Shown here: piece by piece, positions 44,036 to 54,607 of the stretch
How positions within the stretch are numbered: position 1 is the stretch's first letter
How the letters are laid out: the number at the start of each line of letters is the position of its first letter
Assembly: GCA_009829735.1 (NCBI GenBank)
Contig: CM020619.1
Location: 24,515,554-24,579,553 of the forward strand
From: Pyropia yezoensis
Lineage: Eukaryota; Rhodophyta; Bangiophyceae; Bangiales; Bangiaceae
Length of the DNA stretch: 64,000 bases
Direction: 5' to 3'
Program-made: the position numbers and the translations under genes
Notes under the pieces: generated by a model
Told to the model about the DNA's origin: nothing
The model's input: only the letters and a program-made list of their open reading frames with translations
The model's database searches: none

Positions 44036-44305
44036 AGTAGCCAAGCCAATCACGTGCCTCCATTGGAGTATGTAGAGGACCTCCCAGCTGAGAGAGTCCG
44101 GGCATACTGCGCCCGAAACAGTACCAACCCGGACTGTCCTCCCTCAACGTGAGGGAAGGTCAAGTGGCTGTGCCAAAAGTGAGCTTCAAGTCGAACTGGT
44201 AAGCAAAGTGGCTTTAACTAGAGCCCGAACCCTCTCGCTCTCACAACAAACGCAGCTGCCAACTAGGCATGCATGCTAGACTCCCCACCCCAACAACCCT
44301 CATCC

Positions 44306-45288
44306 TCATGTGGAGGGGAACGGTGAGACCCACGTCGGTGGGGTGGTCGGTTCCAAGTCGGAACCGTCGTGACCAACATGGTCGAGAGTTTGACGACGAC
44401 TACGGCTTCCAGCCTGCTTGGTCTTGCGCGCAAGGTGGCGACGTAGACGCCGGACCGACTCAGACTCGGGCGGTGTGGACGAATCCGACGCGGAGTAAGG
44501 CAACTCGTCTTCCGAAACGGAGGGAGTACGCCGCGAGTGGCGGCGACTACGGCAAGGAGGTGTGTATGCCTGGCTCGCCCGATGCTTGCCGCGCCCAAGT
44601 GGGGCCGACAAAGGCATGATCGAGCCGATACGAGCCAATTCGGCCGTCATGAACCCCGCTACCGACTCGCAGCTCGCGGTTGAGATGACTGTCCGAGAGC
44701 GCTCCTCATGTTGAGTAGCCTCAGACGCTCGGAGGGTGGCAGCCGACGCGGCCACCCACGATATCGTACGCACCGACGTGAAGATCATCATCTCCGACGT
44801 CAAAGGTGCCATCGGCAACACCAACTTAGGGTATACCGTAAGTAGAGTGCGCCCCAAGTTGGGGGACACAGGCGTAGACTACTCGACTGCCACGCCGATC
44901 GGGATGACCTCGTGCCGCTGGAGCGGAACGAAAGGAACAGAAGGCAGGCGCCGAGTCGGCGGAGCCCGAGGGTAGCCGCGACCTCGAGTTGGGGCCGCGG
45001 CCACGCGTTGCGCCAGGTACTCTTGGTGCGCCACCACGCCAGCGACGGTCTTCTTGTCCATAAGCGGCGCAGTGCGGCGTTCCACCTCCGGGACATACGG
45101 GTAGTCCCCGATACGCAACCCCTCCTTGACTACCACGCAAGCGTCATGAAGTTCAGGGCCGACCCAGACGAAATGGCGAAGTGTTCCTTCGTCCTTGGAC
45201 CCACGGGATGGTCGGCGCAACTTGTGCGCGATGCTCACTCACTCGATGAGCTTGTGAAGCCTCAACATCTGCTCATGTAGAGTGAGCT
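44306..45288 (-). pseudogene. Y element coding region, part beyond the hAT insertion
   Basis: Minus-strand frames run 45288 to 44879 and 44869 to 44306. They are separated by a stop, with a further TGA near 45240 that may derive from a CGA codon. The first reads LTLHEQMLRLHKLIE, then AHKLRRPSRGSKDEGTLRHFVWVGPELHDACVVVKEG; the second is Ser/Arg-rich with an acidic middle. With the piece at 53428-52600 they form one interrupted minus-strand coding region, probably Gag-like because it follows an LTR. No zinc knuckle, protease or polymerase is found, so the 3' part of Y is missing. Confidence 0.5.
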
Positions 45289-45296
45289 GCCCCGAT
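45289..45296 (+). repeat. hAT target-site duplication, left copy
   Basis: GCCCCGAT, identical to 52532-52539. Confidence 0.97.
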
Positions 45297-46020
45297 CAGG
45301 CCCTGTCATAAGTAGATGATGGGTGAGTACTTTCTACAGTATGAGTGCCAGTATACCCGTACTGGCGGCTTTTTGCAGACGCTGATACTGCACTCTGTCC
45401 CGTGAGAAGGCACGCACTCATACTCGTGCCGGTCGCTCAGTAGGTATTTCACGAGTATTAGTTGCGCACAAGGCAGTGCCTCATACGACCCACAAGAGCG
45501 GTCTGTCGGGTGCAGCCAGTACGGTGAAAGCGCAGTTTCTGTGCGCTTCTGTTAATAAACAGGTCCGTTTATGCCTTCGAAATGGACCCACACGGTTACC
45601 GCCCGTCCCGCCGGTCTCCTGTGCGTCGCTGGCGACGGATGCGTGCGCGCACTGTTGGCGATGGAAGCAGACACCACCGACCAAAACAGAGCAGTTGCCC
45701 GCCTCCAGGTTCAGAGGAAGGGACAGAGGTGCCGCGCTCGGTGACCGACCCCGCGTGGCAATGTAGCGGCAAGACATTGGTTCCTTGTTGCCAGACTCGG
45801 GGTTCCTTGGGTGCCTCCCACCGCTCAGTTGGCCCACACGCGCCTGCCTACCGTCCCGTCGAGGCCTCCCTGTACTTTTCCTGTCAAACCGGTGCCTGTC
45901 GCCTTATCCACGGCAAAGGGAGGCACGGGCCCTTCCCCCCCCCCCGCTCTCTCTTTCGTCCCGCTCACGCACTCCCCTTCCCTGCCCCCCCCATTGCCCA
46001 CGCTCCGCTGAACGGGCGGC

Positions 46021-48672
46021 ATGTCGACCACGAGCACTGAGGACGATGGTATCGCCCCAGTTGGACGGGAGCTCGTAGCACTCGCCCCCACGGCTGCGGA
46101 CCGCGGAGGGGGTTCCGACGAGGAGGAAGAAGGAGCGGAACCGCCCCGAGTGCGGAAGCGGCCGCTGAGCTCTGGTGCGTCGCCTGCCCCAAGTGAATTA
46201 TGGAAGGCGTCGGTACTGCGCGATGAAGTCGGCATCCAGCGTGCTGTGGTGGTCAAGAGCCCACCGATATCCGTTGACCAGGGCAACCACAGCTGGACGC
46301 TGGCTGCGGACTACCGCTCAAAAAGCGTGCGTTCAAAGGTTTGGGGCCTCGTGGACGTGTACACCAGGGCTGGCACCGACGACGTTTACGTCCTCTGCCG
46401 GGTTTGCGGGCTTGAGAATGTCACAACTTTTCTCTTCCTTAAGGACGGGGTCTCGAGCAACGCGTCAAAGCACTTTGAATCGGCGGGCAAGGGCAGGGGC
46501 TCGGAAACCCGGCGGGGCGACCATCTGCTGGCAGCTCTCTACCTATCTAAAAATATCAAGGGCGGTCCGAGAACTCGAGAGGTGGCCAACGACGGGTCGC
46601 TCACCCAGTTCCTGCGCCCGGCTGCCCGACGGGATCACCACGTCCGGTTCGTCATGATGCTGGTAACGAGCGCGTCACCTCACGCGTTTGCCCGCCAAGA
46701 GCGCCTGCGGACCTTCCTCGCGGGGCTGCGCGTAACGTACACGCCACCAGCGCAAGCGACGGTGCGGCACCACCTCACGGAGCTGGCGTCGGTTGTTCAC
46801 GGCGCCTTGACGGGTATGCTTGCCAAGGTGAAGGAAGGCTCCTCCGGTGTGCCCTGGGGCCACATCTCCCTCGACCTGTGGACGGCGCGGCACTCCAAGG
46901 AGAGCTATGGGTCGCTCGTCATTCGCTTTACTGAGACGAGCACGTTTGCGGGCGGTGAACGTTCTCTTGGGGTATGGAAGTGCGGCGGGAAGCACGACTT
47001 TGCAAGCATTCGAGCTTGGACCAAGAACCGGCTGGCGTACTTTGGGCTTACGATGGAAGACATTGCGAGCTCGACTACCGATTCCGGCGCCAACGTTCGC
47101 AAGGCCATGATCGGGTTCACTGACGCGTGGGTCCCGTGTGCCGCCCATTCCTTGCACAACGCTGTCAGGAAGGCTCTCGGGGGCCCGGGCGAGTCGGCCA
47201 CCCAGCGCTCGGCACGCATGGCCAAGGGTGGCGAGGCCGCCCGTCGCCAGCTCAAGCCCTGCCCCAATGATGGGGCGCGAGAGGCACTTGCTCGCTTGCG
47301 CACCACGGTCCGGTTTTTCGAGCACTCCCCGGGCGAGGCGAAGCGCATGCGCGGAGTCGACGCGGCGGGGGATCCCAGCTCCCGCGGGCTGGTGCAGGAC
47401 GTGGCAACGCGCTGGGGCTCGACGTACGAGTCGCACTGTCGCCTGTTCACCATGTGGGAGCCGTTGACGGCGTACTTTCGATCTGCGTCGTTGACGGCGG
47501 AGCAGCGGCAGCGGCGTATCACGCGCAGTGACTGGGACAAGCTAAGGCACTTCATCGGCGTATTGACGCCGTGCTACGAGGTCACCAAGGCCGCTGAGAG
47601 CGGAACGGCCACCCTCGCGGACCTGCTCCCCCTGCTCGTCGCTTTGCGCAAGACCATGCACTGCGACACGATGGTCGTCCCCAAGTACCCCGAGCCGCCG
47701 CTGGCGGTCGGCGCGGCCGCCATTGAGCAGTACTTGGCCGACAACCGGGACGTGGACGTGATGGAGTTGGACGACCGCCTGTTCCCGAGCGAAGATGTGT
47801 ACGTGGACACCACGCCGGGGTTTGAATGTCTGTGCCCGGAAGCTCGGACGGCCGTTCATCTTCTCCGGTCGGAGTTGGATCGGCTTTTTTTTAGCCGAAA
47901 GGACGCCACCAAGAACTGGTTGCAGAATGATGCCGTGCTAAGGGCAATGACGCTGACGCCCGGGGGATCCAGAATGCTGCGGGAGGTGGCCACGTGGCTG
48001 GGCGACCCGGACCCATCGCCGGTGGCCGAGGCTGCCGTTTTGACCACCGCCACCAGGTGGAAAGCCCCAACCTCGACAGGTGACAACCGTCGCGCGCCCA
48101 GTGCACCGCCCACCCCTGTCACTGCGTCGCGGCACTCCGAGCAGCGAGCCGCGGCACGGTCTTCCTTGGTGCTTTGGGGTGCTGCTGTCCCTGGGCGTCA
48201 GCAAGGTGGCCGCCCTATGCACGCTGGGGATGCTGGGGACGTCCACGCGGAGCTGACGCGCTATCGCACTCTTTCCAAGAACATGTCAGCTGATGAGACC
48301 TCCACATTTTGGCGCCGGCACCGTGAACAGCTCCCCACCTTGTATTTGGTGGCCGCCTCTGCGTTTGGTGCCGTTGGATCTTCTGCCTCGTGCGAGCGCG
48401 ACTTTTCGTTTGCGGGTCGGCTGGTGCGGCCTGACCGTGCGTCGCTTTCCATTTCAAGTGTGGAGATGCATTCGCTCGTGTCAGCCAACGCTGACCTGGT
48501 GTCCGAGGACACGGCTTCCGTGCCCATCCTTTCGCACGCGGCGGCGGATGAGTACAGGTGCGCAATGAACACGTTTGAGCCAACGGTAGATGATGTGGGG
48601 GACGAGGGAGGGTACTGGGAGTCGTCTGCTGATTTTGAGGAGGGCGAGGACGAGTCCTCGGTGGAAGGGTAG
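46021..48672 (+). CDS. hAT transposase
   Basis: Intact 883-residue frame starting at the first ATG after the subterminal region. The N-terminus is acidic and is followed by a BED-like zinc finger with C126-x2-C129. The RNase H-like core has its first Asp at D285 (SLDLWTARHS), the second at D354 (TTDSGANVRKA) and the hAT signature C373-x2-H376 (CAAHSLHN). VATRWGSTYESH follows the helical insertion start. The C-terminal dimerisation domain has FWRRHREQLPTLYLVA and SSASCERDFSFAGRLV, with the catalytic Glu at about 792. Every hallmark of the family is present and no stop or frameshift is seen. The protein should bind the 18-bp ends and excise by a hairpin route. The acidic tail after residue 850 is unassigned. 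Confidence 0.95.
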   Translation: MSTTSTEDDGIAPVGRELVALAPTAADRGGGSDEEEEGAEPPRVRKRPLSSGASPAPSELWKASVLRDEVGIQRAVVVKSPPISVDQGNHSWTLAADYRSKSVRSKVWGLVDVYTRAGTDDVYVLCRVCGLENVTTFLFLKDGVSSNASKHFESAGKGRGSETRRGDHLLAALYLSKNIKGGPRTREVANDGSLTQFLRPAARRDHHVRFVMMLVTSASPHAFARQERLRTFLAGLRVTYTPPAQATVRHHLTELASVVHGALTGMLAKVKEGSSGVPWGHISLDLWTARHSKESYGSLVIRFTETSTFAGGERSLGVWKCGGKHDFASIRAWTKNRLAYFGLTMEDIASSTTDSGANVRKAMIGFTDAWVPCAAHSLHNAVRKALGGPGESATQRSARMAKGGEAARRQLKPCPNDGAREALARLRTTVRFFEHSPGEAKRMRGVDAAGDPSSRGLVQDVATRWGSTYESHCRLFTMWEPLTAYFRSASLTAEQRQRRITRSDWDKLRHFIGVLTPCYEVTKAAESGTATLADLLPLLVALRKTMHCDTMVVPKYPEPPLAVGAAAIEQYLADNRDVDVMELDDRLFPSEDVYVDTTPGFECLCPEARTAVHLLRSELDRLFFSRKDATKNWLQNDAVLRAMTLTPGGSRMLREVATWLGDPDPSPVAEAAVLTTATRWKAPTSTGDNRRAPSAPPTPVTASRHSEQRAAARSSLVLWGAAVPGRQQGGRPMHAGDAGDVHAELTRYRTLSKNMSADETSTFWRRHREQLPTLYLVAASAFGAVGSSASCERDFSFAGRLVRPDRASLSISSVEMHSLVSANADLVSEDTASVPILSHAAADEYRCAMNTFEPTVDDVGDEGGYWESSADFEEGEDESSVEG

Positions 48673-51600
48673 AGCAGATAGGAACCCCTCTTTTTTGTAC
48701 CCGCTCTTCTATACATGCCCCTGATGCACCTCGGTGCACCTTAGTACTACGGTAAGGGCTGGTCGAAACGGGTGCGGGACACGACAATAAGTGTGTTAGA
48801 CGAGCGGCCCGAGAAGAGGAGCGGCAGGTGGGATTAGGTAGGTCGGCAGACGTGCGTCAAAGGCAGTGCACCGCGCACCCCCGCAGCAGCAAGAGCGCGC
48901 CTGAGTGGTTGTCAGTGACTGGGGGTATCATGCCGGCCAGAGCTCATGCCCCCCTTCTTTTCTGCCCATCGGCCGAGCCCGTTAGCATACACACAGCCGC
49001 CGCGCCCGGCGGTCAGTGAAGAGAACATCCACACAAACGTATGGGCTACGCTCTCTGCTTGTGCGTGCCTGCCGGCCGTCTACTTTGCACCCCTAGAAAA
49101 CGGAAACTGAGACGGTCGGAAAAGCGAGTCACTTCCCCATCTACTATAAGCTTGTAGTGGTCTGGGCAGCGCAGGCATGGCATGGTTCAAAACTTCCCCC
49201 TCTCGCAGTCATATAAACACAGCATGGGAGCGCCCACCCCGACTGGCGCGTCCGCGGGCTCAAACTCACACTCGCCCACACGCACCGTCTCGCCTTCGAC
49301 ACCCGTGCGAGCCGAGACCCCGACCAGGGCCGCGCCGCACGACGCCACGTCCGTGGCGTAAACAGGTAGAAAGAAAGACCCCGTTGCTCATTGGGTGGCC
49401 GGCGGGCGAGCATATACACTCCCCGCAAACAGAGATACCCCCACGCAGGAGCAGGCGTACGCCACCAGAAAGCGGAACATCAAACTCCCGCACGACGACC
49501 GCGCGAGGCCGTCGCGACGGCGAGTGGGGAGGTAGACGCGGCCCAGGTGGCCCCGGGGAGCGCACAGCGGAAGGTCAACACTCCCTCATCATGCCCCCCC
49601 CCCCAACCGTCCAGGGCAGGCAGGCGGCCGGCCACCCAAAAAAAGCACACCAACCCCAACGGCAGCGACATGCCGCCGTCCAGGAAAGAGGGGGGGGGTG
49701 GCCGCGCCTGTAGCGGGGCCGCGCCAATGGCAGCGACATACCGCCGTCGACGGGGGAGGGGGGGCGCCACCTGCGGGGCGGCGCCGCCAACGGCGGCAAC
49801 ATCATGTTGCCGCCGATGGGGGGGGGCCGCCGCCGCCGCAGGGAGCGCCGCGCCAACGCGAGCAGGGATGCCGCCGATGGGGGGGGGTCGCCGCCACCGC
49901 CGCGCAGGCGGCCCCACCAGGAAGACAGGAAGACAGGAAGAACCACCAACGCCGCCAGCAGCAGCAACGCCGCCGCCGTCAGAGGAGGGGGGGGGGGCGC
50001 CGCCGCCAGCGGGGATGCGGCCGCCCCCAAAAAAGAACCACCAACGCCGCCAACAGCACCAACGTCGGCGCCGTCCGGGGGGGGGTGGCGCCGCCTGCGG
50101 CAAGACGGCGGCGCCAACGGCTGAGGCGAGATGTTGCCAATAGGGGGGGGGACGCCACACGCTTTACCAGGGGCCCCCCCCGCCCAGCTGAGCAGCGAAA
50201 GGCGAACACGCCGCGCCCCGACGACGACGCGGTGCTGGTCTGTTTGGCAGTCGAGGGTGGGGCAGGCGCCCGGCAGCGCCGCGGCGGGCTGGGCACCATG
50301 GGGAAGTGCGGGCGGTGAGGAGGGGGGGCAGGGCACCACGATAGGGGAGGGGAGGGGAGTGACTGGTGGCATGGGGCCGCCGGTGAGAGCGCCTAACGAC
50401 GATGGGGCGGCGGTCGGTAGCAGCGCTAGTGCATGCCGCGCCGACCCCCCCAAGAGACGGGCAACTGGTTGCATCGGTGGCCCAACGTTGGGACGCGGGG
50501 CTTGCAGCGGCACCCCCCCCGCACTGGCGGTGGCTGCTAGCCACCTGCCGACCCCGCACGGTCAGCTGAGCGCGAGCTGGTTCTCACGAGCTTGCAAGTA
50601 AGTAACGTTGGATGGATGTCAAATCAGTTGCATTTACACCAGCGGAGGGTTCTTGCTTCCTCCTTTTTTTTTTTTTTTTTTTTTCCTAGTTTCTCGCCGC
50701 CTGCACCGCACTCGCCGTCACCACACCTCCTGCTGTCGCCCCCGTCTCCAACCCCCCGTTGCTGCCCACCTTCCCACCGGCCACCCTCCCCCCCTGTCGT
50801 GCCACCGCTGCTCTGTCCCAGTGACTGCACGACAGGCCGCCCCCCCATCGCAATGACCGGGTGCATCCGTCTACCCGCCCTCTCGTCGTGGCAGCCAGAG
50901 CCGCCGGGTAGCGGAGCCGCCACATGAGCAGCACCGCCGGCACAGGGAGGTGCCACCGCCAGTGAGGAGTTGAGCAGCAAAGGAAAAAGGGCGCCACGGC
51001 AGGGGGCGACGCCAGGAAAGCCGTCCTTTGGGGAAGGCGCCGCCAGAGAGCAGGGCGCAGTCCGCCAGGAGGGGGGGGGATCCGCAGGAAAGGGCGCCAA
51101 GAGCAACACAGACCACCAGCGGCAGGCGAGGGTGCCGCCACGACAGACGCCACCGGACCGAGGCGGCCGCCGCCGCGCGGCGAGTCGCCATAAAAGGGGG
51201 GGGCGGCGAGGAGGGGAGCAGCACGACAGGGCGGGCGGACGGCGCCAACGCGCGGAAGGCCGAGGCGAGAGCCACGCCGCCGCCGCCAGCGAGAGCGCGG
51301 CCGCCATGGCGACACGGCCGCCGCCAGTGGGCGGTGGCCGCGGGAAGGGGGAGGTGGGGGTCAAAAGAGGGCGGTCGCTCCTACCATGGGGAGGTCGCTA
51401 TCGGCGAAAGGGTGGCCCTGCAGGTGAGGGCGTAGGGAAAAAAAGCGACCGCCGCACGGGAAGCCAGCGTCGTCCTGTGGGGAGCGCCGCCGACCGAGGG
51501 GGCATACAGTGCGGCGGCACAGACAAAGTGGGGTGGCTTTGGTGCGGGAAGGGCCACGGATGGCCGGTGCGTGCGACGGATGGCTGGCGCGGGCGCCCTC

Positions 51601-52513
51601 GTGGCTGCGGGACGGACAGTCGCAGGCACTGAGGGGGACGCCAGTGGGGGGGGCGCAACTGGGTGGGGACTCTCACAATGAGGCGGCAGCCTGGACGAGG
51701 CGGTGCCACCTGCTTCCAGCCCTTCTACACCCCCTCGCGGCACGCCGACCCCTCAAATTGACCAGCTCCAGGGGCCCGTCAGACGGACCCGCGTCAGCGG
51801 CCCCACTGCAGTCGCCGCCTACCGGTGGGCACCCTCCAGCGAGGCCCCCTGGGCCTGGCCAAAATACGGTGTGAGGCCACTGAGCAGGGCGCGGCGGCCG
51901 GTGCCGGTTTGCGCTCGCGCAAGGGGGTAGGTACTGTCTGGTCGGGTGTGGCCCTGAAGGGGGGGGCACGCAGCGCGGGGGCGGGGGGGCAATGACGGCG
52001 GGGGGGGGGGGGCGCGCAGGGCGGGGGGGGGGGGGAAATCAAGGCGGGGGGGGGGGGGCGCGCAGGGCGGGGGGGGGGGGGCGCGCAGGGCGGGGGGGCG
52101 GGGAGTGAAGACTCGCGGGGATCGGGTCGCGGGGGGGGGCCTGCTCGCGGGGGCCCGTGGAGGGTGGCGCGCGGGGGGCGGCCCGCGCGCGGCGTGTCGG
52201 GTGGGAGCGCGGCCCGCGTGTGGGGCGGGCGAGCACCGAAGTGGAGGGCCAATCCTTCTTCAGCATACAGTCGCGTGTCCACGTGCGCTGTGACGGCCGG
52301 CGCGCGCGGCTGACAGCAGGCCGCGCGTAATGGCCAGTCGTCAGGCGCGAGCTATAAGCAGCGATTCTATATACTCAATTTGAGAGTATATACGCGATAA
52401 TCGTACCCACCCTGGTCGACGAGTACTCAATACTACGAATCAAAAATCTATTTCACCGTACCCATAGTCGGAAATTTCAGTGCCCGTCATACTTTACGCC
52501 AGGCCGAAAACAG
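48673..52513. other. hAT 3' noncoding region with arrays and homopolymer runs
   Basis: About 3.8 kb with no supportable gene. It holds a GCC/GGC array with ATGCCGCCGATGGGGG-type units (about 49690-50140), a run of 21 T (50664-50684) and a G-run block of roughly 160 bp (about 51955-52110) with repeated CGCGCAGGGCGGGGGG. An AT-rich subterminal stretch follows (52365-52513). Open frames on both strands are compositional. The size is unusual for an autonomous hAT, where 2.5-5 kb in total is common. Confidence 0.6.
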
Positions 52514-52531
52514 TACTTATGACAGGGCCTG

Positions 52532-52539
52532 GCCCCGAT
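52532..52539 (+). repeat. hAT target-site duplication, right copy
   Basis: GCCCCGAT, identical to 45289-45296. Confidence 0.97.
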
Positions 52540-52599
52540 GGGCATTCCTCAGCAACTAGCCGAGGGGTGAGCTGCTCCAAACCTTGGATCAGGCGGGCA

Positions 52600-53428
52600 A
52601 CAAGTGCCAAACCATCCCGCGTCGCTGTACGCATGCTACCCGGGTCTACATGACCTCGAGGAGCCACAGTGTTGCCAACATGGCGAGCACTAAGTGGTCC
52701 GGTCTAGGCGTCAACATGACGGAGCCAAAGTGGTCAACCAACCGCGGCGACAATGCCGGGAACCCATTAAGGACCTCAACTTGAGGCCACCACGCAGGCT
52801 TCTTGGGGCAGAGTTGCTCCTTTTTCGCTGGTGCTTGTTGCGCACAATCATGTTAAGCTGAAGTCACCATGTAGGGACCTCGCCGAATGGCTCTCTTCAT
52901 CCGTGCATCAAATTGATGCAGGTGGGGGTCCGTCGTACGTAGGTACGCGGGGCGAGTCGCCACCGCGTCACAGGTGAAGGTCGGCATGTTGCCAGGGCCC
53001 TCCGTAGTACTCCCGCGGTTCAACAAGTTCTTGATCCGCTACACGTCTTCGACCATCTCCTCGTCGAGGAAGGCGAACTGGTCCATCTTGAAGTCATGAC
53101 GGACACTGACCCTACGAGAGAACTTCTCCCGTGGGCGCCCCCAGATGTGTTCCATCGTTGGACCAACCCGGCCGCAGCGGATGACCGTCAAGCAGCCCTC
53201 ATACAGACGCCAGGGCGGGTAAAACCACATTCCCAGGCCCCCCCGTGGAGTTACGGGGCCTGCCTCCGGGGGAGAGCCCGTCGGCAACCCAGAGTCGGGT
53301 GGCGCAGGCATGCCATCCCCCGGGGCGACCGCGGAGCTCTCGCCGGAAGTTCCGACGGGTGCTACGACGCGGGACGTATCCTCCATACGCTCGCCCAGGG
53401 AGTCAGAGTCCAACCCCGGACTCACCAT
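52600..53428 (-). pseudogene. Y element coding region, N-terminal part
   Basis: The minus-strand frame begins at the ATG at 53428, 318 bases after the LTR end, and reads a Ser/Pro/Gly-rich segment. It then reads WFYPPWRLYEGCLTVIRCGR and a basic-to-acidic stretch ending FLDEEMVEDV. A TAG at 53041-53039 interrupts it, and the frame then continues (RIKNLLNRG...HQFDARMKRAIRRG) to another stop. The position after an LTR suggests Gag. The hAT element separates it from 45288-44306. Confidence 0.45.
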
Positions 53429-53773
53429 GGCTCGCCCTCAGTTGGGGAGAGACAACTCGGTCACAGCTTCCCGAGGTCCACCTCGAGTTGAGGGGGACCT
53501 GGGTCGAGAATAGACAAGGGGCCTCCCCAACGAGGAATGGCCCCGGGTAAGGTGAAGGGGATGTGTTGATGCGGAAGAGGTAAGTGCAAACTGCCAAGTG
53601 GGCAAGCTTGAGGAGAGGGGCGGTCGACGAGACCGCCTCCACGTGAAGTACCGGGGGATAGCGAGTCGCGTCCCCGAGGAGCGCAACACGCGCTCTTATA
53701 CCCCTCCCATGGCCGACCGGGTCGGTTGGAACTGAGAAGAGGGGAGTGTGGCAGTATTGACCCCAGGTAGGGG

Positions 53774-53778
53774 GCAGG
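53774..53778 (+). repeat. Copia target-site duplication, left copy
   Basis: GCAGG, identical to 60064-60068. Confidence 0.95.
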
Positions 53779-54127
53779 TGTGAATAATCAAGCGGCGGTT
53801 CGGGCGCGGGCCATGCTGGCACGCGCCCGTTCCCGCCGGTAATGCCCCGGGCCGCCACGTGACCGCGACCGTTCCCTAATGGGCGGTGTGACCACGGGCG
53901 GCCACGAGGCACAAGGGAGGAGAGGCGGTGCACGGGCACCGCGGGAGGACCGGAACGGGCGCCACTGGAGAGTGGGGCAGCAACGCGGGGCGCACGCGCG
54001 CGACGCGCGCGCGCAAGGGTCGACGCTTCCCCGTTTCTGGGGGAGCCTCTGGGTATATGGGCAGTGAGGGAGAGACGGGGGGTAGCGGTGGGAGGAGAGC
54101 AATAAGAAGACGAGTCTTTTCCTCACA
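53779..54127 (+). repeat. Copia 5' LTR
   Basis: Begins TGTGAATAATC and ends CCTCACA, so the terminal TGTG/CACA are inverted. The body matches the 3' LTR without a difference that I can find. Confidence 0.93.
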
Positions 54128-54142
54128 TGGTAGCTCTCCTCG
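54128..54142 (+). promoter_or_regulatory. Probable copia primer-binding site
   Basis: TGGTAGCTCTCCTCG starts on the base after the 5' LTR. It differs from TGGTATCAGAGC, the initiator-Met site common in copia elements, so a different tRNA is implied. Confidence 0.55.
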
Positions 54143-54607
54143 CCTTCTTGTTCAGACCCACGCACCGCCACTCGCGCACGTGGGCTTCCCTGCACACACC
54201 GCGGGACGAGCACGAACGGCGCACGCGGGGAGGAACACAACCGCGGCCCGTGACGACACCCAGGCCCAGGGGTCTGACGACGCGCTTGGCAAGTAGCCGA
54301 GGCGCAGCGGCGCTGTGCCGCCCGACCCGTGGTCGTTCAATCGGCCGGCACGACGGCGTCGAGCAGCCCTCCGCGGACGCGCTCTCGCTCGGCAGCCACC
54401 AGCGCGGCCTGCGGCGCGCCTAGTGGCACGGTGGGCGGCGCGACAAGCGAGACGACCGGTGAGGTGGCCAGTGACACGGCCAGCACCGCGGCACAAGGTG
54501 CCGCACCCCAAGACCAAGCCAGCCCGGCCGCCTCGGCGCGCCCTTCGGCGCCGGCAAGCTCGGCGGCGTCGCCAACCCCGCCCACTCCTCCACCGGCGCC
54601 ACCAGCG

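Larger units (their letters stand above)
45297..52531 (+). mobile_element. hAT DNA transposon, complete and probably autonomous
   Basis: The element is 7,235 bp. It begins CAGGCCCTGTCATAAGTA (45297-45314) and ends with the exact reverse complement (52514-52531). An identical 8-bp duplication GCCCCGAT flanks it. Eight-base duplications, short CAG-starting ends and the transposase inside are diagnostic of hAT. Subterminal regions at both ends contain GAGTAnT and GTACTGGC-like words that may bind transposase. It is inserted in the coding region of the Y element. Confidence 0.97.

Noticed and set aside
50624..51364. Minus-strand frame in the hAT tail as a second hAT gene
   Set aside because: Ala/Pro/Arg-rich composition, competing frames on the other strand, no motif.
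53403..53939. 178-codon minus-strand frame across the Y LTR end and leader
   Set aside because: It spans the copia-LTR junction, so it cannot predate the insertion; the frame starting at 53428 fits the element better.
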